DNA from: Lineus longissimus
Taxonomy: Eukaryota; Nemertea; Pilidiophora; Heteronemertea; Lineidae
NCBI RefSeq assembly: GCF_910592395.1
Contig: NC_088315.1
Coordinates: forward strand, 12,776,501 to 12,840,500
Direction of reading: 5' to 3'
DNA: 64,000 nucleotides
The translations under genes and the position numbers were made by a program. The stretch's first letter is position 1. The number at the start of each line of letters is the position of its first letter. The notes beneath the pieces are model-generated. The model did no database searches, had not been told where the DNA came from, and saw only the letters and a list, made by a program, of their open reading frames with translations. Positions 1-8,522 of the stretch are shown here, piece after piece.

Positions 1-1260
1 TTTCGCGGGAAATGAAATTGTAAACAAACACATGTGTGCAGTTCAAATGTAAACAAAAATGTATTTTTGGTACTTTTGGTTGCTGGACTTGGGTTTTCCC
101 GCAGTTAGGAGCTGGATCAAATTGGTGGTCTATTGTGCTGTTTTAGTCAGAGGTAGCCCTTGATTATGAAGGGATTTTCAAATTAAGGTGACCATAGTCT
201 TTTATGTGCTCAGCTCACCACAGCTTTCAATACTTGATGTATCTGAAGAGGCGCGCGGAACCTGACATGGCCTTACCAAGGAGCTGCTAACTTTGCCTTT
301 TTGGCTGAGACATTGCTTCATGTAGGACTAGGAGGAGCACGCATTTTAAAGTTATAGTAGTGATAGTACAGTTGGTTCGAGCCATTTGGAAGCCGACATG
401 TGAAGGCCTATCTGGGTTCTCCTTCTTCTCCGTATAAAAAGGGGCATATTGCTGACTAAGGAACAAGGCATATTGACATTGCCTCATCATCTCTATGGGA
501 CCAATTGATATACTTTTATATGCACGCATACATCGTGCCATTTCAGGGTCCGAGTCTGTGGACAATTGGTTTGATTAATTTGTCTCTTCGATATTGCTCC
601 TTTATTGCATTAGATTTTCATCGCAATTCGATCTATTCAAGATATAGCCAATTTGAACCTGTCTGCGCCAAGGATAGATTGGTTCCAGATCAACTCACTA
701 TGACTAGGAATACGCAGTAGAGCACAATGTCATGAAAAACGACCCTTTGTATTGTAAATTCCAATCACCTGCAGGACAGGTCAATTTCTCTCAATAAAAT
801 TAATTTTGTTGACTCCTGTAATCTCTACCTTATTAAAAAAAAAAGAAAGTGGTGCTAGTCCCAAACTGGTAATTTCTATTTATTTTGACCTCTGTTAAAT
901 CATGATACCTCTCAATTACAGACAGCATTTTGTATCCTTGTGCTCTACAACCCAGCCTGGACATACCACAGTTGTCCATGGAGAAGTCTCATCCTCTCTG
1001 ACACTTTTTTTCTGTAAAGCTACTGATACAACATGCTGAACTAGGGATATCTTCCGTTGCCTCCTGTAATATTTACATAGCATGGCTGATTAGTTCAATC
1101 ATATTTCATCCACCTGGCAGCTCTGCATTGGAAATTTTAGTGGTATAACGTGTTCTCTTGACCTTCAAACAGTAGTATAAAGCCGATATTTACTGCTTTA
1201 TACCCTCAGTCCTATGTTATTAGGTCATCCAGCTGAGCGCCAGGCCCTTGGGCCTCTTGT
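1..1260 (+). mobile_element. Family-1 non-autonomous Helentron-like element, 3' part
   Basis: This is near-identical, base for base, to 18790-20040 and shares long blocks with 29570-30040, 32490-33308 and 62780-63570, so it is a dispersed repeat. It ends in a short hairpin (AGGCCCTTGGGCCT) followed by CTTGT, which is the shared 3' end of all complete family members in the window. No replicase or helicase is encoded. Short open frames inside are conserved between copies only because the DNA is conserved. The 5' end is outside the window. The Helentron assignment is inference from terminal hairpins and from a clean T^T insertion seen in another copy (50778-52495). Confidence 0.7.
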
Positions 1261-2414
1261 TTCTTGTCCAAATCAGATTTAGCTTGTCTTCGCGTGTGCC
1301 AAGCGACAGGGGACAAAGACAAAGGTGTTTTTCGTTTTATCGAACCTTTTTTCTTTCTTTTCCTTTCTGCGGGTAGAGAAAATGAAGAGGGTGAGGGTGA
1401 AGTTTTCCTTGAAATCAATGATTGTGATGATGAGAAAGGAGAATCTTCAAATAATAGTTTCCCCTTCCTACTGCTGTCACTGGTCATGTTTATAGCAGGA
1501 GATTGATCTCTCCTCGATTTTCTTTTCTTTGGTGAAATAAATTCGTCCCCCTCACTGTCACTCGTCTCGGTGGTTAAAACAGATTTCAATCGAGAATTGG
1601 GGAAACGAGACGTCGTTTTGGACCTCCTCGATACATCCGATGACCAGATCTTACTTATCTCATTGTCACTTGTTTCACTAGCTAAAGATGAACTCGATAT
1701 TGGTCGTGGTTTTTTAAAACGAGACTTTAACTTTTTGGATCTTACACGTGATGTGAATGATGTCTTCCTCTCACTATCGCTCGAGCTACTATCAGGGGTT
1801 AATTGAGCTCTTGCTGAAGAAATTGGTTTTCTAATGGGTGCTAAAGGTGTTTTAAAAACTTCCTCGTCACTGCTTTCAATTTCGTTTGGTTTGGTGTTGG
1901 GTTTTATTGGAAGGGGTCGGAATACCATCCAACCTTCCGGCACACCAATTGAAATTAGTTTTTCATAGAAAATATGTGTGCCAATAGGTGGGATATAATC
2001 TAGAGAATCGGGTTGCAATAAAAAATGAAGTATTCGGAGAATGTTAGTCCTAGGTATTAAATCTCCATCTAAAATGATCTCAAAGGTTTCTCTATCCCAC
2101 TCTACAACATCACTTCGTTTACTAATATACTTTACTACAATATCTTTTAAGAAAGGGATGTGAGCATAAGGCGATAACTTGTCGAGGAGTTCATTCACTT
2201 TAATTTCGTGACCACCGTAATTTGTATTAATTTCTACTTTCGCACGCGATCTCTTTTGATCTAAAAGTTTTATTTTAACTTCTGGTGATTCTGATGGAAA
2301 TCCGGGTAAATTCTGTTTATCAGGATTGGACACATCAGATTGCTCGCATCGAGACTTGTACATATCTAGGGGAATTAATACACTCTCTTGAAATCCTTTA
2401 TCCTCCTTCTTCAT
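1261..2414 (-). pseudogene. Polinton conserved protein with Ser/Arg-rich tail, 3' end cut by repeat insertion
   Basis: About 385 residues belong to the gene. The frame then runs on into the family-1 repeat and stops at 1212, so the last roughly 16 residues are repeat-derived. The N-terminal 165 residues form a compact region starting with an F-x-E-x-VLIPLD segment. From about residue 185 the protein is Ser/Arg/Lys rich with acidic SDSE patches. I have no function for it. Comparable proteins precede or follow the small basic protein in other Polintons as far as I recall. Its ATG overlaps the stop of the upstream gene (ATGA, 2411-2414), suggesting linked expression. The SR/acidic tail hints at a nucleic-acid-binding virion or nuclear role, but that is a guess. 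Confidence 0.6.
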
Positions 2415-2827
2415 TTTCGACCAAATATATTACCCACCACGGAACCTAATGCAGACACGGCAAGGGGAATGAGTGCTGATAAAAACCCTCCCGACTGTTC
2501 TAGAAGATCCTTTTTTTTACTGTAACTGGTGTCGGGATGCATTAATGAACGCACCAGATTTCGATGTCTCTTGAGTTTACTCAGTTTTTTTCTACTAGGT
2601 TTAATAACAGCACCCTCTATGTTTTCAATACACTCTAAAATTGCATCGATTTGATCAGAATTAGCTAATCTGATCAGGGATTGACGTAGTTTCTTATTTT
2701 TCTTTGCTTGACTCAATGCGTGTAGATAATGATAATTTTCTACCGCTGCTGGTTTTCGTTTATTGCATGGGGTTGATTTTCGCCTAGTTTTCATCACACC
2801 AGCTTTTTTCCCTTTTCCCGCGACCAT
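2411..2827 (-). CDS. Small basic protein with C-terminal hydrophobic segment (pX-like core protein candidate)
   Basis: 138 residues. The first 35 are very basic (KGKKAG, KTRRKS, NKRKP), suggesting DNA binding or nuclear targeting. The centre contains LKRHRNLVRSLMHPD and a KKKDLLEQSGGF segment, followed by a hydrophobic Gly/Ala-rich tail (about residues 115-135, FLSALIPLAVSALGSVVG). A basic body plus QSGGF and a hydrophobic end is a layout I associate with small adintovirus/Polinton proteins compared with adenovirus core protein pX. That comparison is from memory and not tested. A GTGTGAC motif (2906-2912) lies 79 nt upstream of the ATG. The stop overlaps the next ATG by 4 nt. The frame is intact. 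Confidence 0.65.
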   Translation of the reverse strand: MVAGKGKKAGVMKTRRKSTPCNKRKPAAVENYHYLHALSQAKKNKKLRQSLIRLANSDQIDAILECIENIEGAVIKPSRKKLSKLKRHRNLVRSLMHPDTSYSKKKDLLEQSGGFLSALIPLAVSALGSVVGNIFGRK

Positions 2828-2893
2828 GTTCCCACTCTATCTTTTCTCTCGTCTCGCTCTCGGTTCAAAGGAAATCAATGTAAGACTGAGGAA

Positions 2894-2920
2894 TGTATCA
2901 CAGTTGTCACACGATAATTT
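2894..2920 (-). promoter_or_regulatory. GTGTGAC motif upstream of the small basic protein gene
   Basis: On the minus strand the sequence reads AAATTATCGTGTGAC, matching the AATT-n-T-n-GTGTGAC pattern found upstream of most Polinton 1 transcription units (see 4905-4920, 6730-6750, 7736-7752, 10250-10270 and 14230-14245). It is a candidate promoter element; no function is proven. Confidence 0.45.
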
Positions 2921-3049
2921 TTGTTGTTTTCTGTACTTGGTTTCAAAATAGAGGATGAGAAGACCCACTGAGAATGAGTTGAAAAAAACCCAAAGGGGAC
3001 TAGTATCTAACCCGTTTTTTTTTTTGTTTTTTTTTAAATTTGAGAATGT

Positions 3050-3757
3050 TCAATTCGTATTCGGTACAAACACACGTTGATAGTCATTGAAGATATCGGT
3101 TCTAAGTCTTGCCTGTTCGGGCATGTTTTGAGACCCATAAATCATGAGGTAAGAATTAGGTTTTGAAGTGGCCTCGTTAAAGATAGACATAAATACCTTC
3201 TGACGTTTCGGCATAATTTTTGCTGCAACATGATAAATCATAGATTTATCGAGCGGGTTTTTAAACAGAACTAAGAAATGACAATTTCTTTGCAGTGTTA
3301 AGCGCGCACTTCCATTGAAAAAGAGGTTTTGTAAAATAATAATCCAAGAAATGTTTCTATGGCGACACTTCGTCGTTGTCAAATCAATGATTTGTTTGCT
3401 GTTAGCGGCGGATTGCATCAAATCATCGTAGATATGCATTCCAAATTTACTGTTATCCTCGTGGATGTAGTCGTCTATATTTGTAGGTAAACCTTGAATG
3501 GTGGTTACCTGACCACCAAATTCATTTTCTATGGTTCGAATGGTATTGTTGTATTCGCCGTAAAAATATATGATATAATCGAGGTCATGGGTGTAAAGTC
3601 GACTTCTATTTCTGAGTAGATTCAAGACAAAGGTGGACTTTCCCGCCCCCGTGGGACCACTCACTATCATTCCGCTTGGCAAATTAATGCGTGAATCAAA
3701 TATCTCCATTCTTACCGATGCATTTATACTCCAACTATGAACGTTGTGCAAGAGCAC
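3050..3757 (-). CDS. DNA-packaging ATPase (A32/FtsK-HerA type), Polinton 1
   Basis: 235 residues. Walker A is GPTGAGKST (residues 34-42), preceded by a hydrophobic strand. Walker B is MHIYDDL (about 107-113), followed by a region rich in T/N and an arginine-containing SARLTLQRN segment. This is the P-loop ATPase that pumps DNA into capsids in Polintons, adintoviruses and related double-jelly-roll viruses. The length fits the family. It starts at an ATG inside the 22-nt gap after the integrase stop, on the same strand, and has no obvious promoter motif of its own, so it is probably expressed with the integrase. No break is visible. It is only distantly similar to the Polinton 2 ATPase at 47632-48230. 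Confidence 0.9.
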   Translation of the reverse strand: MLLHNVHSWSINASVRMEIFDSRINLPSGMIVSGPTGAGKSTFVLNLLRNRSRLYTHDLDYIIYFYGEYNNTIRTIENEFGGQVTTIQGLPTNIDDYIHEDNSKFGMHIYDDLMQSAANSKQIIDLTTTKCRHRNISWIIILQNLFFNGSARLTLQRNCHFLVLFKNPLDKSMIYHVAAKIMPKRQKVFMSIFNEATSKPNSYLMIYGSQNMPEQARLRTDIFNDYQRVFVPNTN

Positions 3758-3779
3758 ATATCACTGTCGAGGTCACATC

Positions 3780-4862
3780 TTATTTAGTTATTTGACTACT
3801 ATCTATCCACTCGTTAAACATTTCAGGCCACCCTTGGTATCGTACAAAATACTGAAGAGTTTTCCCTCTTTTTCTTTTTCTAAGAATTTCTATTGTGTAG
3901 CTTTCGTCTGTCAGAGGTTTTGCAATCAGTTGCATCTCGTCTTCATAAAATCCACCCTTTAAAATATTAGCTTTCAAGTCTTTGAGTTTGTACGTAACCG
4001 GATTTGTACTTCTTTGCTCTACTACAGTGAAATATTCATCTGTCCAAAGCCCCAAATATGATTTGTCAAAAAGACGTCTTGACTTTGATATGCGAACAGT
4101 ATCGCCAATGTTAAATTTGAACTTTGCATAACTTGGAAATTGATCTCCATATAATTTCTGTCGTAGTTGAGCTTCATTTTCCTCGGTTACATGTTTTGGT
4201 GCAAGTCCAATTATTCTATGCTTTCTTGAGTTATATGAGTTAACCATCAAGGGCAAAGCATCAATATACCTTTTTGTTTTATGTCTGGTGAAGAATTTAC
4301 CCATAATCGAACGAAGACTACGGTTGAATCGTTCGCACATCCCGCTCTTAATTTCTGAATGAGTCGAGTACATGGTGATATTGTGATCCTTTAGGAAAGC
4401 CTCCATATTTCTCGAATAGAATTCCCCACCCAAATCCACGTGAATCTTGGAGGGCATTCGTTTTTCCTTATCAAATATCCATTTGAAGGCAGAGATTACC
4501 TCTGTCGATGTTTTAGTTTTTATCGCTCTCGCAAACCCATACCTCGAAAAAACATCGATTGCTGTTAATATATTATTATAGTTAGAATTGTGTCGAGCAT
4601 AATGTTTTGGCATGATGACCAGATCCGCTTGCCAGATTGAGTCTATTCCCCTAGAAACATACTTTCTACGTTTAAAACGCTTGCGAACTTGCTTGTGCAA
4701 AGTATAGCTCGGTTGTGATTGTAACCAGTTTTTAACATCTTTCAAAGTAACGGATTTGTTGTGATTTTTCACCTCTCTATATAGTCTGTAAGGCGAAGAG
4801 TATGCACCAGGACCACTCGAATCATAATATATTTTGGATAAGATCTCCGCATACTGATTCAT
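3780..4862 (-). CDS. Retroviral-type integrase with C-terminal chromodomain, Polinton 1
   Basis: 360 residues, intact. An N-terminal helical region contains a PSYTLHK motif near residue 51. The catalytic core shows IWQADLV (D80), IHVDLGGEF (D143) and SGMCERFNRS (E177), the DDE triad of rve-type integrases. An SH3-like stretch follows (about 240-300, KFNIGDTVRISK). The last 41 residues form a chromodomain (YFVRYQGWPEMFNEWID). Chromodomains on integrases of Polintons and chromoviruses are thought to guide insertion to marked chromatin. A GTGTGA motif sits about 49 nt upstream of the ATG (4911-4916). The Polinton 2 integrase lacks this domain, so the two elements are not close relatives. Confidence 0.92.
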   Translation of the reverse strand: MNQYAEILSKIYYDSSGPGAYSSPYRLYREVKNHNKSVTLKDVKNWLQSQPSYTLHKQVRKRFKRRKYVSRGIDSIWQADLVIMPKHYARHNSNYNNILTAIDVFSRYGFARAIKTKTSTEVISAFKWIFDKEKRMPSKIHVDLGGEFYSRNMEAFLKDHNITMYSTHSEIKSGMCERFNRSLRSIMGKFFTRHKTKRYIDALPLMVNSYNSRKHRIIGLAPKHVTEENEAQLRQKLYGDQFPSYAKFKFNIGDTVRISKSRRLFDKSYLGLWTDEYFTVVEQRSTNPVTYKLKDLKANILKGGFYEDEMQLIAKPLTDESYTIEILRKRKRGKTLQYFVRYQGWPEMFNEWIDSSQITK

Positions 4863-4904
4863 CCTGAAACCATGAAATCTCCTTTCTATGAGTAAAAACC
4901 CGAA

Positions 4905-4920
4905 TTCACATCACACCTGT
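4905..4920 (-). promoter_or_regulatory. GGTGTGA motif upstream of integrase
   Basis: The minus strand reads AGGTGTGATG about 49 nt before the integrase ATG. It is a one-base variant of the GTGTGAC motif found before other Polinton 1 genes, at a similar distance. Confidence 0.35.
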
Positions 4921-5115
4921 ATATAACGAGGAGAAACAACCGTTACTTACCTAGTAAAACGATATAGTTTTTTTAGTCAGCAGAGATGATCCGATCCGTG
5001 TTAAAGACTTCACATATGTTGAACAACTGGTCTCTCCAAAAAACAGTCATAGGATTCACCGCTTGAGTCAAATGCAAAGCTAGCATATCCCATAACATGT
5101 TTGGAGGCCGGTTTT

Positions 5116-5245
5116 TTATTCAATCCTCCTTAACTGGTATGGTATTGTTACTGGTATATATACTTATTCAATCCTCCTTAACATTAGTTACTAGTATACA
5201 TACTTATTCAATCCTCCTTAACATTTGTTACTGGTATACATACTC
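5116..5245. repeat. Three tandem units of 40-48 bp
   Basis: The phrase TTATTCAATCCTCCTTAAC recurs at 5116, 5164 and 5204, each followed by a variant of GTTACTGGTATACATAC. The units differ by small indels. Confidence 0.8.
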
Positions 5246-5535
5246 TACTCTCATTTATCTAAGACAGTTTTTTTTTTTTGGATATTCAGGAAAACCCCAT
5301 TTAGCACATAATAATTCGACTCTATTCATCAGTTTGACCACCAGCCAAGTGTAGCACCAACAACTACTCCTTTGTATAGATGATCGAATAGGGTGCAAGC
5401 ATTTGACATGAAGAGAGTGGGGTTTAGACATGGGCTGATAAAATGGTCTTCGATAAATGAGTTTAGAGTAAATACAATTTACATAAACCCCTAAATTGAT
5501 ACACGAATAACTAACACGGTATAAATATAGGGGCC

Positions 5536-5631
5536 TACTCTAAGTTCATTTCTGATCGGTCACTTTATAAACGGGCAAATATCAACCCCTTCTGGATTAT
5601 AAAGTGAGCGATCAGAAATGAACTTAGAGTA
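5536..5631. repeat. Inverted repeat, 35-bp arms, 26-bp loop
   Basis: The left arm (5536-5570, TACTCTAAGTTCATTTCTG...) pairs almost perfectly with the right arm (5597-5631). It could form a strong hairpin in intergenic DNA between integrase and the Cys-rich gene. Candidate roles are an RNA-level terminator or processing hairpin, or a tiny MITE. Confidence 0.75.
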
Positions 5632-5920
5632 TACCTGTCGTAAATCTACCTGATATTTCTCATAAATGTGTGCCTACCGAGGAAAACCAGTCACATGGTC
5701 AAAAAACTTTCAATATGATTTTGTTAGTCATTCCTGAATGGCTTGCAATAAAGTTGAATGTTCCTTTTTGAATTTTTTTAAATCGGTTCATTCATTTTTA
5801 TGAAATAGAAGTTTTTTGTTCAGCAAAAAAAAAAGCCTAAATGAGTAGGAATCTGTGAGACAAAAAGGGATCTTGCAGGGTTTCATCATTTCCAACTTCC
5901 GACTGGTTTTTCTCGGCAGG

Positions 5921-6016
5921 CACACAAATGTATAAATGAAAAATTACTACTCATTTCCATCTTCAATTTTTGATGACATGTTCTCTCGGTGAAATTGGAA
6001 AAGCAATGTAGACCTA
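5921..6016 (-). pseudogene. Duplicated 3' end of the adjacent Cys-rich gene
   Basis: The DNA matches 6060-6155 (end of the gene at 6085-6693) across about 90 bases, including the run ATTACTACTCATTTCC and the TCTCTCGGTGAAATTGGAAA block, with a one-base T-run difference that shifts the frame. The offset is about 137-140 bp, consistent with a local tandem duplication of the gene end. Confidence 0.7.
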
Positions 6017-6084
6017 ATGAGAAACCTTGCTTGTAGTTTGTTTACAGTCATCTGATTTTACACAAATGTATGAATGAAAAATTA

Positions 6085-6693
6085 CTACTCATTTCCGTCT
6101 TCAATTTTGATGACGCGCTCTCTCGGTGAAATTGGAAACGCGATGTATTGGTGTTTAACACCAGCGGCGTCTACCTCGGTAAAAAGATGACACGAGAATG
6201 TAGTTTGTTTACTACCATCTGATGTAGTTTGTTTAGAGTCGTCTGATTTTAATTTCTTTCCACTCCCACCCATCTCTTTGGGAGCCGAGCTCAGATCGCT
6301 TTCGCTATCAGAAAGAGAGACAACTGGACGAGGTTTCCTCTTCTTACACCTTTTAAAAGGTTTCCATGTCGATGATGTGTTATTCTCGGCGGCTTGTTCA
6401 CGCTGATGTTCGTCAAGTTCTCGCAATTGTTTGCCTTCAATACGTTTCTGCTTTTCCTTTTCGTATTTCAGAAAACAACCATTACATCTTTGCTCGTTCA
6501 GATCCTTTACAAAGTATTTCTTATGAGGAAATGGTTTTTTGCAACGACGGCATTCTTTGTAAGCCGCATCCGAACATTTCTTGCAAAAACGCTTATCTGG
6601 CAAAAGCTAGGTGAACTTCTCGCACCAAACGCATTTTTTTTGACACGACTCAAAGTCAGTCTCATCATCGAATTGTTCATTGTTGGACGACAT
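6085..6693 (-). pseudogene. Cys-rich zinc-binding protein, broken by one in-frame TAG
   Basis: The first plausible ATG is at 6691-6693. After 28 codons an in-frame TAG (6607-6609) occurs, and the same frame stays open to 6085. The part after the stop has CxxC pairs (FCKKCSDAA, CRRCKKPF, CNGCFLKYEK), and another pair lies before it (SCQKKCVWCEKF). Together they look like one multi-zinc domain split by the stop. The C-terminal half is Lys/Arg and Ser/Asp rich with an SDSESD acidic patch. Function is unknown; a nucleic-acid-binding or regulatory protein is plausible. A GTGTGAC motif lies 42 nt upstream of the ATG. The stop could be a nonsense mutation, a sequencing error or, less likely, readthrough. 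Confidence 0.6.
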
Positions 6694-6694
6694 G

Positions 6695-6850
6695 ATGAGA
6701 TTTATCGGTGTTAGTTTTTACGAGTGGACGATTGGTCACACCAGGATTAAGCAAAAACGTTCTTTAGATTTGAAGACGAGTATCAGTGTTACTTTTTACG
6801 AGTGGTTGATTGGTCACACTAGAATTAAGCAAGAATGTTCCTTAGATTTG
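6695..6850. repeat. Two tandem 78-bp units carrying the promoter-like motif
   Basis: 6695-6772 and 6773-6850 match throughout (TTTTTACGAGTGG, ATTGGTCACAC, TTAGATTTGAAGACGAGTA). Each unit carries one GTCACAC/GTGTGAC motif (6735-6741, 6813-6819) pointing toward the Cys-rich gene. Confidence 0.8.
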
Positions 6851-6969
6851 AAGACGAGTACAACTACTTTTCTTCTGACACAGTTCAATAATCAAGCTAA
6901 AAAGTTCTTCATATCGTTTTCCAAAAACGAAAGAAACTCGTCCTTCAACTCAGAGGCTGTGTCTCCAAG

Positions 6970-7698
6970 CTAAACACAGCGTCTAACCAGTGATTCGAGT
7001 TGGAAGTCGTTTTCCAAATAATGCAAATACTTGTAGTACATCGCTTGCAGTACCGTAAGATAATCCTTTGTAACGCCACCTTCGATTTTGTAATTTCTCC
7101 CACGTGTTTGAATTCGGTCCATGCATAAATCCACGGGCGTGTCGAGGAAAAACACGCCTCGATAGAACAAGTTGTGTTTCTCCATGGTGTCCATGGCTAA
7201 TCTTGTAGTCTCGTGTTTGAGAAAATCGCAGGAAAACTTGTTGGCAAGTCCTATCTCTCTCACGGTTTCAATAAACGGAAGACAGGATAGAAGGCTTCTA
7301 TCACCGACCAGAATTCTCGGTCTCGTATCTCCGCTGTCAAAACTGGATTCTTCCTTTACGATTTTAGCCATGGTATTGTTCATGCAGATAGCAAAGTGCA
7401 TTTGAGCTGCAACAACGTTTTCAACTGGTTTGTCGTAGAGTAATTCGAGTGGATTATATCCTTGGAAGCTTGTAAAGCCCTCCAAACACTCATCCATGAA
7501 AATGATATTCCATGGAAGTTTGCTAGAGTCTTTAGCCAGTTCTTTGATCAGCGTTGATTTTCCTGACGAAATCAATCCATCGATCGCATAAATCGGAATG
7601 AATGAAGACATCATTGCGCCGGTTGTTGGAAGTGGAACCATCTCGAAATGATGAAAGAATACGTTTCTCTGTTTTTGATAGTGAAGAGTTCTGCTCAC
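6970..7698 (-). CDS. Deoxynucleoside kinase
   Basis: 242 residues, intact. The P-loop is IDGLISSGKSTL (residues 39-50). The ERS-equivalent is VGDRSLLSCLPF (131-142), and the LID-type arginine segment is RIQTRGRNYKIEGGVT (195-210) followed by DYL. These are the hallmarks of the dCK/dGK/TK2/insect dNK family, which phosphorylates deoxynucleosides for dNTP salvage. Acidic residues DECLEGF near 69-75 occupy the usual catalytic Glu region. The true start may be one of the internal Mets (20, 29 or 30), because the P-loop normally lies close to the N-terminus. A GTGTGAC motif lies 40 nt upstream (7738-7744). Such kinases are common in large DNA viruses; I do not recall one as a standard Polinton gene. 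Confidence 0.88.
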   Translation of the reverse strand: MSRTLHYQKQRNVFFHHFEMVPLPTTGAMMSSFIPIYAIDGLISSGKSTLIKELAKDSSKLPWNIIFMDECLEGFTSFQGYNPLELLYDKPVENVVAAQMHFAICMNNTMAKIVKEESSFDSGDTRPRILVGDRSLLSCLPFIETVREIGLANKFSCDFLKHETTRLAMDTMEKHNLFYRGVFFLDTPVDLCMDRIQTRGRNYKIEGGVTKDYLTVLQAMYYKYLHYLENDFQLESLVRRCV

Positions 7699-8032
7699 AA
7701 TTCAGATCAGTGCTTACTTTTCTCTAGTCATAACCTAGTCACACTATAATTTAGAGTTTAACATGTTGAAAAATGACAAGTATTTCCCTTTTTTTTTACA
7801 TGAATGTCAACAATCATCTATTCCTACATCGCCAGTTCCAACTTCACCAAGAGATCGTGAGTAAATTCAAATAACAAACTAATACACTATAACCGAAAAC
7901 CTCTTCTTTTTTTTTCATTCTTCCCTCATTTTTTTTTTAATCTCTTCTCACCAAGCAATTTATCTTTGGAGGTAATTTGTAAAAAAAAAAAACAACACAC
8001 ACCCTAACCCTTTCTTCACCCCAATCTCACAC
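7699..8032. promoter_or_regulatory. Intergenic region with promoter-like motif and T-rich runs
   Basis: The minus strand carries AAATTATAGTGTGACTA (7736-7752) 40 nt before the kinase ATG. The rest is T-rich and CT-rich low-complexity sequence (7785-7800, 7905-7995). No gene is visible. Confidence 0.5.
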
Positions 8033-8485
8033 TTAGGCCCACTCTTGGTCAGAACCATCCCCGGTCATTTCCTCTTCATCGCTTTCAATTTCATATTCTT
8101 TCTTCTTTTGCTTCTTATTAGCCCCAATTTTTGTCTGCGGTCTATTTGCGGGTCTTTTCACCGACTTTGTTTTGGAACCTGAGGAAGTTGACCCTGTTCC
8201 CTCCCAATTTGGATTCTTGCCCAATTTACCATCTTTCCCGTTATCAACTTGATTTTCACTAATGTTTTCCTCAGCCTCACACACCTCCAGTCCCGCTAAT
8301 CGTAAAGCATTCTTTTTCAAAATTAACGCGTGTATCTCAGAAGATTTCAAACTGATTCTTCTATCGTGCTTATGAGCGTGTGTTAGGTGATAATACGTCT
8401 CGCCTTTAAAGCGAGAAACACCAACACGTATACTCGAACTAATCGGTATACTTATGTAAGATCTAGCCTCATTGTTCATTGCCAT
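8033..8485 (-). CDS. PC4-like single-strand DNA-binding protein candidate
   Basis: 150 residues from the ATG at 8485. An in-frame ATG at 8551 lies inside the neighbouring repeat and is not trusted. Residues about 10-55 (ISSSIRVGVSRFKGETYYHL followed by HDRRISLKSSEIHALI) have the order of strands, basic residues and an ISLKSSE segment seen in PC4/p15 coactivator-type ssDNA-binding domains. The remainder is low complexity, ending in basic KKQKKK and an acidic ESDEEE stretch. A replication or transcription accessory role would fit, but the match is by eye. The family-2 repeat begins 38 nt upstream of the ATG, separating the gene from its likely promoter motif, now at 10253-10259. Confidence 0.5.
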   Translation of the reverse strand: MAMNNEARSYISIPISSSIRVGVSRFKGETYYHLTHAHKHDRRISLKSSEIHALILKKNALRLAGLEVCEAEENISENQVDNGKDGKLGKNPNWEGTGSTSSGSKTKSVKRPANRPQTKIGANKKQKKKEYEIESDEEEMTGDGSDQEWA

Positions 8486-8522
8486 GATAAAGATTTTTAG
8501 GTCTACACGCAAAGGAGAAAAA

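Larger units (their letters stand above)
4921..6084. other. Non-coding stretch between integrase and Cys-rich gene
   Basis: No convincing gene. It holds three diverged tandem units (5116-5245), an inverted repeat (5536-5631) and a partial duplicate of the end of the next gene (5921-6016). AT-rich filler lies between them. Confidence 0.6.

Noticed and set aside
287-720. Open frames of 92 and 71 codons in the family-1 repeat, repeated at 19142-19503 and 32573-32767
   Set aside because: They overlap on opposite strands and differ between copies by indels that change the frame; conservation is that of the repeat DNA.
1570-1806. Plus-strand open frames over the SR-rich gene
   Set aside because: Mirror frames of the Ser/Asp-rich minus-strand coding region.
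6085-6603. Start of the Cys-rich gene at TTG 6603
   Set aside because: A non-ATG start is unlikely; an ATG at 6693 in the same frame with an upstream motif is better, leaving a TAG between.
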